Assembly: GCA_032358165.1 (NCBI GenBank)
Contig: JAALGY010000032.1
Location: 4,154,001-4,218,000, forward strand
Length of the DNA: 64,000 nt
Source: Diplosphaera chodatii
Taxonomy: Eukaryota; Chlorophyta; Trebouxiophyceae; Prasiolales; Stichococcaceae
Direction: 5' to 3'
This document shows, one piece after another, positions 33,196 through 45,440 of this stretch. The translations under genes and the position numbers were made by a program. The notes below the pieces were generated by a model. The model was not told the origin of the DNA and ran no database searches. It saw only the letters and a list, made by a program, of their open reading frames with translations. Each line of letters opens with the position of its first letter. Within the stretch, counting starts at the first letter, position 1.

Positions 33196-35379
33196 TGAAG
33201 AAAGCTCTGGCGAACTGAAAGAAATGGTCAAAGCTTTGCTGGATGGCGCCACCCCCTTGAGCAGGATGCCTTCGAGCGCCTGTACGCCGGCCCGGAGGCA
33301 ACGCAGCGGTACCACGCAGAGTGCAACAGCGACCCCGATGCGGTGGTGGGCCCGTGGGAGGGCGGCAGGCGGGAGGTGGTCTTTCACGTCCCGGCACCCG
33401 CGCTCCTGGCGAAGACCATCGGTGAGCACACCTTCTTCTGCTGCAGGAGTTGCATTGTGTGGTATTCAGTTGCTGAATCCATTCGCAGGTGATTGAAGTG
33501 CCTGGGACGACTCTGTCCAGGGTGAGATGATCCGCGCCTGTCAGCTGAGGTGCCGTGCTGCGCAGGCATCAGGAACATGACGGTCCGGGAGGTGTCCGCA
33601 CGGGAGGACGCCGACGGCAGCGGCATCATCATCAGGTGCACGTGCTTGCTGCTGCTCCCGCGCACAGGCCCACCGCTGTTGAGCAGAGGTATTGGAAACA
33701 TGAGCACTGCATCAGCAATAGCGAATGCTCATTTGTCGTCCTTGCTACACCAGGTCGGACCCGGTGATGGACTTTGCCGGCGGCTCCAACTTCACCACGT
33801 CCTCGGTGCTGCGGCTGGAGTCGCAGGACGCCGGCTGCCAGGTGCCTGCGATCTGGAGGATTCGCCTTTTGGTCGACAACGTAAAGTGTCCCCCAGCCTG
33901 CCGGGGTCTCTGCTTGTTGCTGGGTGGTGCTGCAGCTCCAATCTTGGAGCCCTGGAGCCACATGGCGGCATCTGCGTGCCAGGGTTTCAAAGTGGTCAAG
34001 CTGGGTGTCTAGAGTCAGTGAGCCAGCCTGGCTGAACCGTTGGCGATGCTCCAGGTGAGCGCTGAGGTCAGCTGCAAGGCGGCGGGGCCCTGGGGCATGG
34101 TCGGCATGATCGAGGACACCATGGCAGCTCAGGTACGCCCACAGGTGTCGTTGATGCTCTGCCGGGTGGCGCCATGCCGGCCAGTCCTGTGCTGCGCTAC
34201 TCCAGTCAGTGACCATCTCGCCTGCGCCCTGAACCCCCACCGCCCGTGGTTTGATGTCTGCAGGCGCGGGAGTCTATAGAGAGCTTCCTGGCTTTCGCGG
34301 TCTCCTGGTGCGCAGCGAGGCCAGCGGCACAACAGGTGACCCCAACATCTTCAGCCGATGCTTGCTGTGATCGCCGCTGCCGCCGGCTGCTTTTACAACA
34401 GGGTTCGACTTTGATGCTCTGGAACCTCGAGGCGTGTCTGCTTGGGCGTCAGTGGTGGACGCTGAAGACACCGCCCGCAAAGTGTGACCTGCCCAATCAG
34501 GTGTCGCAAACAGTGGCCGCGCCGCCGCAGCCACCGCAGCAGAGCAGCGGCGCCTCACCGCCAGAGTCGACGGATGATGCGTTTTATGACGCCTCCGCAC
34601 TGTCCGACGCCTCAGGTACGAAGTGGTCTGAGTGTTACGTTCGGTGGGACGAGATGGTACACCCATCTGCCAGCGCATGCAGGCTGGATCCCATGCAGCA
34701 TGGCGTCGTCGCGGCCGTGGTACGACGTTGAAGGTGGCAGGAGGCGTCGGGCATCCTGTCTCCCAGAGTCCAACATTGGTTGGCGCCATGCTGCAGGGCT
34801 CAGCAGGGCAGCCTCCGTCAACACGGCGGAGATGCAGCAGCTGGCCACCAGGTAACCCAGCTGCAGCTCTCTGCTTTTTGGTAGTTGTAGAGCGTGCATC
34901 TTCCAGCAGTTGTGCCTGGGGACGGCATGCCAGCCCTGCTGTTCCAGTCAGTCAGCTGCTCGCGTGTTCACCGAGCAGCTAACATGAGCTGTCTCGAAGT
35001 GCTGCCGGCGCTAGCGGCTGATAAACCAGCAACTCACGAGATGACAGCACAGTGTGATGCTGCAGGACGGGGCGACCACAAACCATGGCAGCATGTGCTA
35101 GTCCTGCCATATCCAATCGCTGGTGCAATCGTGTTACAATTTCATTGACAGCTGCCACATGACACCTGCAGGGTGCGGGCGCTGGAAGCGACGGTCCGGA
35201 AGCTGGATGCACAGCAGCAGCAGCAGCTGCCGGTGCCGCGCTTCTGGGCGGTCTCGGCGGCGTCCTTCGCGCTGGCGGCCGCGGCGCTGGGCGGCGTGGC
35301 GATTGTGGCGATGGAATACGGCCGACGGTCGCGGCCGGGGGCAGCGGCGGCCGCAGCCCCGGCAGCGCGGCCGACGTGA
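33196..35379 (+). CDS. VASt-like domain protein with C-terminal membrane helix; 5' end uncertain
   Basis: Supported exons: about 33196/33252-33421, 33566-33635, 33754-33841, 34055-34132, 34264-34299, 34501-34615, 34797-34851, 35172-35379; the frame is kept from 33252 on. The reading HPLEQDAFERLY, then PWEGGRREVVFHVPAP, MTVREVSARED, RSDPVMDFAGGSNF, VSAEVSCKAAGPWGM and ARESIESFLAFA resembles a VASt (lipid-binding, StART-like) domain. A disordered Pro/Gln linker, a short coiled coil and one hydrophobic helix (SFALAAAALGGVAIVAM) near the C-terminus follow, as in tail-anchored plant GRAM-VASt proteins. A GRAM domain was not found. Before 33252 the best coding frame (LKPEESSGELKEMVKALLDGAT) is shifted by one base relative to PLEQDAF, across a run of five C. 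This may be a frameshift, a sequencing error or a missed intron. Confidence 0.65.
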
Positions 35380-36434
35380 GCAGACGGTGCGGCTGTTGCG
35401 CGGCGTCAGACAACCGAAGTGACGGCAGCGGTAGCAGAGGCGGTACAGCATACGGCCGGCTGGTACGCGTAACAGGTGTACCTGATATGGGTTGTGGCCT
35501 GGACACTCAGCGTGCCTATGACCTCGCTGCTACAGGGCAGTGCGGCAGCGCTGGTCTGTTTGTGAATTGTCACTGTGGTTTGCAGGCAACGCTCTGCCAT
35601 GACGTGCTGCTGAGGGTCGACAGCAGCGCCAGCAGCATTATTGATGTCATGCTGAGCACTTGTTTTGTGTTGTTGCTGCAAAGCTGGTGTCACCCTGTCG
35701 AAACATGACATACTGGTTTAGCTGAGAGGTTGCCTCCAGCGTGAGGAGTGACCGGCTGTGAACTATTATCATGGCAGCATGAACAGCTAGTCCTCTAACA
35801 GCTCCCAGAGTTTGGTACTGAAGTGTTGGGAGCCTGGAAGCCGAGGAAGCCGACGGCCAGGACCTAGATTACTGCGCCCGTGCAGGCGGTACTGTCAGCA
35901 CCAGAAGGCGTGTGCACCGCCTATCGACGCGCAGGAACGGCGCCAGTTTTGCCGAAATTCAGGAAGGCTGGCTGCCAGCGACATCAAGGACCGGACAGCG
36001 ACGTGAAATTTTGCGGGTGAGGTATTGAGACTGCTGTTGTGTGGGCATCGCGCTGCGTACGGGACCTGACAGCGCGCACTTGCACATCGCAGTACCGCCA
36101 TGCCATATGCATGTTGATGAACGTCGCAGTGATGATGGTTACGGTGCTGCCGCGATATTGCGGCTGCTGGCGTGTCGTATTGTGCACTTTACCGGCACCC
36201 TTCCAAAGGACTGGGTCTGCTCCGATGACGCCCGGCAACCGCACAGTGAATTTTGGAGTGGAACTGCACACATTACTACTTCTAACTTTCGCCTTGATAC
36301 TCACAGGCTGCCTTGCCCGTTGCTGGCCGCCACAGCAGCGCATGGTTAAGCAGCAGCCACATGGCAGCCTGACGGACTGATAGCGCTGCAGAGGTGTACG
36401 AGCCAGGCCTGCAGCAGGATCCAGTCACGGCAGC
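35380..36434. other. Intergenic region
   Basis: About 1.05 kb between two same-strand genes. Short ORFs lack coding bias. It should contain the 3' UTR of the VASt-like gene and the promoter of the Pro-rich protein gene; no specific element was recognised. Confidence 0.5.
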
Positions 36435-39400
36435 ATGCTGCAGCGGCCGCAGCCGCAATGTGCGGCATCGAGACCGGGTGCCAGATGCGCACGGCGATCG
36501 GCAGCGGCAGCAGCGACGGCGGCGCTGCTGTGCATTCTGTTTGGGACCAGCCCCGCGGCGGCGCAGGTCGGCATCGAGCTTGACCCGGTGATGGGCTGGG
36601 TGCCGCGGCTGTTCCCTGCGGCGACGCCAAAGCCCGTGCCCGCCCCCGGCAACGCCCGCATCGCCGCCCCAACTGCTGCCAGGCGCACAATGGCGGTGCG
36701 GCGGCCACCGCCGCCGAAGCGCAGCCCCCCGCCGAAGCGGCCCCCGCCCCGGCCTCCACCGCGACCGCCACCCAGGCCGCCGCCGGTCAGAAGGGCGCCG
36801 CCGCCGCCGCCGGTGGCAGCGGACGGCCGCACCGGCGGCCTGCTGCCGGGCGTCGATCTCAATGCGACCGGCAGCGGCGTGAAATTCAACGCCACCGTGC
36901 CAGGCGCTAATGCCTCAGTCGAAGTTGACACGCGGCTGCCAACTGACCAGCCCGATGGCCGTCCCAACCCATTTGCAATACTGGGTGGCCGCACCGCCGC
37001 GCCCACCCCCACTAAACCCGCAGGCAGCGGCACAGCAGCCGGCGTGCCCGGCGTCATCAGCACCGACGTCAGCAGCGGCGGCGTCAATCTGGGGGTCGGC
37101 GCTAGCGCCCGCACGGCGGCAGCGCCAAAGCCGCCGCCGCCTAGAGCGAAAGCAAAGCCGCCGCCGCCCAAGGCCAAACCGAAGCTACCGCCGCCCAAAG
37201 CCACAGAGGTGATAACCTGAGCCAGTACCCTAGTGCGTTGCCATTGCTGCTTTAACAAGCTTCCATACAGCAGGTAACCTGCAATGAACCCCACATGTCT
37301 CCTTGTCACATCAGCTGACGTGTGCCTTTCACGATCTGCAGAAGCGCACGGCAGCGACTTCCGATGGCCTGCTGCCGGCTGCGCCGGACGACCCCAACGA
37401 CCGCGGCCGCGCCGGCGGCCCCAGGGTGGGTCCCAACGACCCGCTGCCGCCGGGCGCGGTGTACGTGAAGGTCGGCAACCGGCCGCCGGTGGCAAACCCC
37501 GGGCCGGTGCCGGCGGCGGCGGCCGCCGCGGCCGCCAAGAAGAAGCCGCCGCCGCCGAAGCGCAAGCCGCCGCCGCCGCCGCCGGCGGCGGCTGCCCAGC
37601 GCCGCATCGCAGGCCCGCTGCCCACCAAAGCCCCGACGAGGGCCCCCACGGCAGCCCCCACCGCAGCACCCACCAAGGCGCCGACCAGGGCGCCCACCAA
37701 AGCCCCGACGGCGGCTCCGGCCAAAGCGCCGACCGCGCCGCTGGCAAGGGTCCAGGCGCTTCCTACCGCCGCCCCCAGCCGCGCGCCCACAGCAGCGCCC
37801 ACAGCAGCACCCACCGCGGCCCCCACGGCAGCGCCCACGGCGGCGCCCACCACCGCTTATGTCAACGGCCTGATTCCGGGAGACCAGCCGGACGGCCGCA
37901 TGCCCGGCAGGACTCAGATGGCAGGGCCGCCGCCGCCGCTGCTGCCGCAGCCGCCGCCGCCGCCGCAGGTGGCGACCGCGGAGACGCAGGGGCGGCAGGC
38001 GGCGACGCCAGCGCCCAGCAGCCTGCCAGGTGCGCCTTTCAGTTTTGTAGGTTGCAATGACAGGGAGCTTTTGAGCAGCGTTGCCCACTGATTCTGAGGT
38101 ATGTGGATTGCTGCATCCTGACGGCCCTGTGCACAGCAGAGCACGTGCTGCATGGGCAAAGCAGCGCACTGCAGGCAGGCAGACAGCAGCCATGACGCTG
38201 TACATGTACACATATGGTGCTGCACCCTAGCGGTGGAACTCGCACGGTTGGCTGGCATCGCACTGTAGGCATGCTGCCGGCGGCGCCTGACAACCCCAAC
38301 GACCGCGGGCGCGCGGGCGGCCCCAGGGTGGGTCCCAACGACCCGCTCCCCCCTGGGGCGGTGTATGTGGCGGTCGGCAACCGGCCGCCTGTGGCCAATC
38401 CTGGGCCCGGCTCGGCGGCGGAGGCGGCGGCCGCGGCGGCGGCAGGAAGCACCTCGGCGCCGATGGAGGCTGGCGCCGGCAGGGTGGCCGGCGGCGCAGC
38501 CACTGCGCCGACTGCAGCCCCGTCTCAGCAGGTGTGCTGCAGCATGTCTTTGGCAAATCAGGATTCATTGGTTCAGACGCCTTGCGTGTTGCAACCCGCA
38601 ACTCTAGTACTGCATGATCAGGTGCCAGCGCACTGTGCTGCGTGTCTGAGGATGCTTGGGGCATGTGAGCTGCACGCTGATGGGGCATGGCTGACGCACT
38701 GGCTGGTGTGACTGCGGTGCAGCTGCCACAGGACCATGCCGGCAACGCACTGCAGGTGCCAAACCCTACAGCAGCACCAACCGCAAGGCCCACCGCACAG
38801 CCGGCGGCACAGCAACTGCCAGAGGATCATGCCGGAAACGCCCTTAGCGTCCCCACCGCGCAGCCGACGGCGCAGCAGCTGCCGGAGAACCGTGCCGGCA
38901 ATGCCCTGACCGTCGCGGGGCCCTCGGCAGCGGCCGAGGGTATGACTTCCCCGACGTCGCCGCCATCCGACAACGCTGCTGGCGCAGGCATCACGGACGC
39001 CGACACAGGCGACGGGCTGGGGGCGGCGGCGAAAGACGATCCATATGACGGCGGCCGTGGCGGCGGCGTTCGGCCAATGGGTAGGCAGCCGGCAGCGGGG
39101 ATCACCGCGGCCCCGACGGCGGCGCCGGCGGGCGCTGGAGTGGACTCCAGAGACACCGATGCGACTGAGCGGGTTGCGGGACCGGCGCAGCAGGTGAGAA
39201 GGGGTTGAAGCCTGACACACAAGCAGCTGGTGGAATTCTCGCAGGTAGCATGCACACCATTGGCAAGCAAACCTTCCTGCAACCTGACCGCTTGGCACGA
39301 CTCGTCTGTGCAGGCTGTGACATGCTGCTGATGACGTGTGCATGCCTGCGCAGACCGCTGTGGGGTCGATGTCGGCGGTGCCGGGCTCGCAGCGCAACGT

Positions 39401-39650
39401 GCCGCCCGGGCAGCTGGAAGCGGTGGAGGCGGCGGCGGATGGGGCGCAGCCGCTGCGGGGCCTGAAGTCCAGCGACCGCCTGCTCCCTGCTGGCAAGGCG
39501 TTCCGGGCGCCGCGCCAGCGCTTCGCAGCGGGACTCCTGCACATGGGGGCACTGCACGCGGCAGAGGGAAAGCCCTTCAACCCGCCCAGAGTCCGGCGGC
39601 TGCGGAAGGCCTTCACAGCGCCGCGGCACCGGCACATGTTGTCGCCATAG
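36435..39650 (+). CDS. Secreted Pro/Ala-rich wall-type glycoprotein (5 exons, ~830 aa)
   Basis: Exons: 36435-37208, 37342-38029, 38269-38531, 38723-39193, 39354-39650; the frame is kept throughout. The N-terminus has a signal peptide (AAAAATAALLCILFGTSPAAAQ). The body has PPPPK/RPPP blocks (exon 1 and early exon 2) and many APTxAPT repeats (exon 2), the composition of hydroxyproline-rich algal and plant wall proteins. A unit of ~50 residues (LLPAAPDDPNDRGRAGG... to NRPPVANPGP) occurs at the start of exon 2 and again at the start of exon 3. Exon 4 carries three LPxxxAGNALxV motifs. The last exon is basic (RVRRLRKAFTAPRHRH) and not Pro-rich. No catalytic domain is seen. A pherophorin- or extensin-like structural role is inferred from composition only. 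Confidence 0.75.
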
Positions 39651-40308
39651 CCACACCAAAGGCAGAAGCGATATTACATACTAGATGCCTGCAACTCACA
39701 CCATGGCCTTCACTCCATTACACCACACCCTGCACGGTGAAATACCGTGCAGCAACAACAACTTCACATACATAGGCATCATATCTTCAGTGTTCAGAAT
39801 GTGGGATGGGATCTTTCATATTCAGCAACTATTGGCCTTCCATCACATCTTGCAGCAGTGCTGAGCCTGCTGCTGACGTCAAGCAGTGCAATCTCATTTG
39901 GTTGTTTGATAGCTGCTAGCGCTGAGCTCCATAGAACGTGCTTCCATGAGCTGAACCTGTGAAGCCTCCGTCTACAAGCTGTGCCGGATGCACATAATTC
40001 AAACAATACCGAGCAAGCAAAGCCGCTGGCAGTCAACTGATAAAATCGCGAGCGGCCAGCTGCCATGTTCTGCCTGTCAGTCAATCAGTTTAAATGGGTT
40101 GCCACAGGAACGGCCTCAACCTTGTCAGAATTATTCGTCACACAGGCATTGGCGTAGGCGTGAACAGGGTCCGACCCTTAAGGCTCTATGCTGACCCTTT
40201 TCAGCAACGTAACCAGCAGCACATCAGCGCCCTGGCCGCCGCCATTGTTGCTGCCAGAACACTCAGCAGCATCACTGCGCTGCGTGATACTCCTACAGCA
40301 GGCTCGCA
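39651..40308. other. Intergenic region between convergent genes
   Basis: About 660 bases, less GC-rich than the flanking exons. It should hold the 3' UTRs of the Pro-rich gene (+) and the PQQ-type gene (-). No ORF or element was recognised. Confidence 0.6.
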
Positions 40309-43300
40309 CTACAATTGGCCCACTAGCAACACCAGCGCCGCCAGCAGCGCGGCCACTGCAGGCGCTGCAGGTAGCACGTGCCGCAGCGCCCCACCCTGCG
40401 GCGCCGGCGCCGGTGCCGGAGCTGATGCAGCAGCCGGACCATCGCTGGCGGCCGCATCGGCAGCCGTGCCCACAGCCGCGGCAGCGGCGGATGGCGGCGC
40501 TGCAATGCATGAAATCCAACCAGTTTGCATCCCGGCGCTACTGCTTGACAGGCTCCAGTGCTGGGCAAACATGATGCACACTGCAACTGCAACCCTGTGC
40601 ACCACGGTTGTGCAAGCAGCAGAGCCGCACACTGCGCAGCACACTGACACGTGCGCATTCCTGTCATCGGGTGGATGTCATCGAGTGGCAGCAAGCTTAA
40701 CAGCACGCAGCCTCGCAGGGGCTGCGGGCGCTTGCCTGCAAAGGAGCTGTTTCCGGCGCCGACGTTGAAGGCGACAATCTGCTCTGTCGTCGACAGGTAC
40801 ACACGGCCCTTGGCCTCGATGGGCGTGTGGTAGCGGGACACGGCAGCGCCCAGCACTGGACTCTGGGATGACACCAAAGAGGCCGGTCGGCCAGCAGATA
40901 TATGCATACACGTTGCCACCTTGCCTTGCATGTCGACACAGTGCTGCACACTGACCCTGTGCTGACTGCGGCACTGGTGGCTGCACAGCAACATACAGCA
41001 TTACAAGACACTTGGAACGGCAAAGCACAGAATGTTGTGAATAGCTATGTTTTATATACAATGTGTGGATGTGCGCACCTGGTACAGCAGCTGACCCGTC
41101 TCGCCGTCATATGCGTTCAGCGTGTTGCCGCTGTCGGCCTCACCGGCGGCGAACGTCGACACGCCGCCGTCTGACTCGCCCACAATCCACACCGTCGCCT
41201 TGCCATCTGCATTGGAAGCAGGGCAAGTATTGGGTTTGAGGCGCTGTGTTGGCTACAAGGCCGGGATTAGGAACAGTTGCGGCCCAGCAGCATGCTGCGC
41301 TCAACACCTACACCTTCAGCAACGATGAAGGATGCCCGGCACAGTGTTACGCAAGCACGCGATCGAGCAGGGCGGACCATACCTGCAGCAGACGCTGTTG
41401 CGATGGCGGGGTTGCCCCTCGCGGTCACATTTGCGCACCAGGCGGTTTCGATGCTGGGTGGGTCGCCAGGTACCAGCCTGCAGTATATCAGCAATCACAC
41501 ATCACATTGCTGAAAACGCTTTACACTACATGCCAAGCCAGAGACCTCAATGCATATGGCGTTCCTCATGTCCAGCTCCGAGCACTTAGAAACCCTGCAC
41601 CAGATGTGCCAGCACGCAGTGCGGTTGCTGCATGGGTGCTGTCAAACCAGACGGCCCGCAACGGTCGCGCTGCCGCGTCAGGCGCACGCGCACCTGAGGC
41701 CGATCATGTCGCCCGACAGGCCGCCAGGGCAGCTGGAGCCGGTGCCGCGGATCACCGCGTAGGTGGTGCCTGCAGGTCGAGCGGCAAATGTCATAAGGGT
41801 TTTACAAGGGCAAACGAGTCGACACTGGACGTGTCATCCGCGCAGAGGCAGCGCGCTGCACCGCCACCTGCAGGCGAGCAGGCGGCTGCGCTGGCCACAT
41901 CACTGCCGCAACCGGGCGAAAGCACTCGCGGCTTGTGCAGGACCCCAGCGCAAGAGGCCAGCACGGACCCCTGCAGGAGGGCAGGCATGCCGAGGCCGGA
42001 GCGTGCCTGAGGAGTTGTAGATGGCGGGCGCGGTGATGATGACGCCGCTCGCGACCTGCGCCTGCGACAGCGCCCCGTCGAACCCACCCAGGTTGTTCCT
42101 GTGGCAGCAAGGCTCCACAGCTGTGACGAAATGGGTACACCTCACAAACCCGTCCAACCCAGCTCTCAGTCAGCCGCCGGCAGAACGCAAGCAGGCGACA
42201 AGCAAAGTTGCCTGCTTGCAACACGTGCAATGGTGCTTTACAAAGAGACAAGGTGGCAAGGCGCTGCGGATAGGGGGATACGCAGTTGCAGTTGCAAACA
42301 TCCAATAGCTGCAGCAGCGGTGGTGGTGTGATGATGGCACCTGTTGAGCAGGTACACGATGCCTTCCTTGCCGCCGATGAAGACCAGCTCGGAGGGTGTG
42401 GACCCAGGCAGATCGAGCACGGTGGGGCCAGCGGTGCCAAGGTCCGCATCCTGAGCACAAAGCACAACACGGCTTGACACATCTGCAGAGGTTTGTAAAG
42501 GCGGCAACGGGCTGGGAAGGTGGCGCGCCCGCCACATCAGGAGGCACTGGCAGCGGTTGCTGCTTCCAAAGTCTTGCTGCACGTGGTTTATGTGGTGGTC
42601 ATCAGCACACGGCTGCTGGGGGGGACATCTGCAGCACTCCCAAAAACGAAGGAACATTACAACACGTCGTCTTGATGACATGACACTGCAGATGGCAAGG
42701 CAGGCGCTGGCTACATGCAGACTCATGACAAAGGATTCACTGCTGCCATGACACTGCGTTCATGGCTGCTTGTGCAAACGGTGAGCAGCCGGCTGCGCCA
42801 GTCAAATGAGAAAGCCTATAAACCCTGCGAAGCGGGAACGACGCTCACCACGTCGTCAAGGCGAAGCCAGTCGGAGGGCGCGAAGAATTCGGCGTCGCTG
42901 CCGTCGTAGGCCAGGTTCTTCGGCAGCCGCAGCACCGCGTTGCCCTCCGAGAACTGGGTGGCGCCTGCGAAGAAAAAACAACGATAAGATAAAACCAATC
43001 AATTGCGCATTGAGTACACGGTGGTTCTGAAGACGTCGGCTTGATACTGCTGCAGGGCGGCAGCCGTGTGTTGCAGGACTTCTATACGGGCACCGCATCT
43101 GCCGCCAGCCTAGGACTGCACGTGTGGTCTTTGCATGGCCGCGGCGACCACGTTCCTGACGCTGCCACCGGCTGATGGAAATGAGACTGCACATGCATGA
43201 GGGTACAGTTTGCGGATTGCCGAGCGCACCTGCGGTGTTGCCGGTGCCCACAAAGACGGAGGTGCCGTCGCTGGAGGGCCCGCCGGGCGCCCAGATTGCT

Positions 43301-45440
43301 GCAAAAACACCACAAGCGAGGTTGGCTGCTGCACGCATGCGAGCGCAGCACTGCGCTCTGCCAGCCAGGGCTGCGCTGGCCATATCTGGCAGAGTCCATC
43401 AGGCCTGCACTCCAACCGTGCAGATGCCCAGATGCAGCTCAGGCGCAGCACCGAGCCAGTCCAGGCCTGCAGCACCTGCGCGGCTTGCTGTACCTGGTGT
43501 GGTGGCCGCAGCTCATGAGCCTCACAGCAGGAAGGCATCAGCGGCGTGCGCTCACAATGCGCCGCTGTTGCAAGCTGCACCAAACCGGTTTGTCGGCACT
43601 CACCGCCCTTGTTGGCGGAGGTGTTGTAGCTGTACACGGTGGATGGGTCGTCAATCTGTACACCCACCACGCGGCCCCGGTCTGCACGCAAAGACGCTGG
43701 TCACCCAACAAACTGGATGCCTTTGATGACTGTTGCCAGAGCACTCTGCTCCCCTGCTTCCTCTGCTGCAGCAGCATGCCCTGTGGGTGTGACTGCAGGT
43801 CTATCTGATCATATGCTGTAATTGTACACGTGGCTGCAGATCTGTCTGATCATATGCTGCAGATCAAATGCTGCAGTTGCTGCAGGACCACACAATCGGA
43901 TGCGCAGCAAGTATGCACCTCCCAGACTGTACCATGTATTGAGCTGAAATGCTCCTCCTTGCGTCAGCACTGCAGGTGGGACCACTCACACTCTTGGCAG
44001 TCGCCCGAGTTGCCGCCGTAGCCAGCGTACGCCACGCCGTCCAGCAGCAGCAGGCCGCCCCGCTGCAGCTGCGCCGGCGCCTGGAACTCCACGCCCTTGG
44101 CCGCCAGCGCTGCGGCGCAACACAGACAATCACCAGACGGCAACGTGATGGAGCGACTTTGATGCCGACCTGTTGTGGTGCCATAGGGCATGCCATTCAG
44201 TGTTGCCAAATATGAAAAGGCACCATAGGGACTTTAAATAGCGCCTTTAAGAAGCGCCTCGGGCCACGCCGCACCTGTCACCACGTTGACCGGGAAGCCG
44301 GGCAGGCTGCTGCCATTGGCCACGTGCAGCGCGAAGAACTGGTACGCCTGCAGGGCAGCGTGAAGCGGTTGCCGCGGCGCTGAATGCGCCATCCTGCCGC
44401 TGACGCATACTGCATTGGCAGCGGCGTGTGCTGACATGGGCAGGCGCATGCGCATGCGGCAGCCTCCAGAGTCCAGCTTCAACGCGAGCCAGTGAGATTG
44501 AGGCGCGCCTGGGTGCTGCCGTTCAGGGTCTTGGCGCTGATGACGAGCGCGCCGCTCGCCGGGTCGATCACGGGGGTGGAGAGCACGCCGACGAACGGGC
44601 TGATGTTGCCGCACGGCAGGTCGTCCGCCGGCACCGGATCGGCCAGCTTCCTCTGCCACACGACCTGCGGCGGGCGGGCGTGAGCGGTGAGGCGTGCGCT
44701 GCATGGCATGGTGTCGCAGGGGCCGAGCACATGCTGTTGGAGAACCTGCCCATCGGCTCTCAGCTGCCCGCCCGTACTTTTTGCATGCCAGCGGGCTGCG
44801 GCTGCGCTGCGTGGCACCACATGGCAGCCCGTATACGGCGCTGCTGGTGCAGGTGGACCTCACAGGCCGGCAGCACATGGCGGCAAATGGGCGGACTTCA
44901 GCAAGGCGCCTCGAGCCCCACCCTGCCGGTGGCGGCGGACGCGGCCGTCACAACGTTCTCCTGCGTCGCCGAGACCAGCAGGTCGGCCGCCAGCGACCCC
45001 CTGTCCACGTACAGCAGCTGCGCGTAGGACTGGCCCTGCAGCGGCGTCGCCACCGCGGCATCCTGCGCCGTCCTCGCAGGGTTCAGCCCTGCAGCAGCCG
45101 GCCGCCGCCATCAGAGGACGCTGGGTGCTGGGAGCAGTCAATGGATTTAGCGTACCAGGCCGCACGCTTTGTACGAGCCGCCGTCGTCATCACACCCGTC
45201 TGAAGCACAACCACAAAGGCTGCTGAGCAGCGGCACAGCATGTGAGCCATGGTGTGCCGTCATGGTGCGACCGCAGCACGCGCCTGCGAGAGAGGCGTCC
45301 ACGTAGTAGCCCGCCTTCGTCGCGCTGTTATGGTACTGCAGGACCGACTTGCCGCCAATCGCCTGCGCCGCTGCTGGGCCTGACGATGCCGCACCCATGA
45401 GTGCCAAAAGCAGCACCGCCGCCATGGGTGCAAGCTGCAT
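40309..45440 (-). CDS. Secreted PQQ-type beta-propeller protein, probably GPI-anchored (15 exons, ~576 aa)
   Basis: Exons: 45440-45284, 45088-44922, 44664-44509, 44347-44275, 44109-43990, 43681-43604, 43298-43230, 42964-42849, 42450-42341, 42098-42007, 41769-41694, 41453-41383, 41206-41079, 40862-40736, 40499-40309. All phases agree, but four introns need GC donors (after exons 1, 3, 10 and 14). The protein starts with a signal peptide (MAAVLLLALMGAASSGPAAAQ). It has quinoprotein-type propeller repeats: YAQLLYVDRGSLAADLLVSA, AASAATGRVVWQRKL, CGNISPFVGVLSTPVIDP, YGGNSGDCQ, GTGNTAG, GGKEGIVYLLN and AYDGETGQLLYQ. It ends with a low-complexity Ala/Pro stretch and a hydrophobic tail with no cytosolic residues (APAVAALLAALVLLVGQL), typical of a GPI signal. 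PQQ or cofactor binding and enzyme activity are not shown by the sequence; extracellular location is inferred. There is a second in-frame ATG 15 bases after the chosen start. Confidence 0.82.
43793..43862. repeat. Short direct repeat in a PQQ-gene intron
   Basis: The motif ctgcag-(at)ct-tgtctgatcatatgctg occurs twice about 46 bases apart, in the intron between exons 43681-43604 and 44109-43990. It contains a TGATCA palindrome. No function is evident. Confidence 0.6.

Noticed and set aside
36425..37747. 440-codon minus-strand open frame (and others antisense to the Pro-rich gene)
   Set aside because: Mirror image of Pro/Ala-rich GC-rich coding sequence, where stops are rare on the opposite strand. 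The plus strand has the signal peptide and phased exons.
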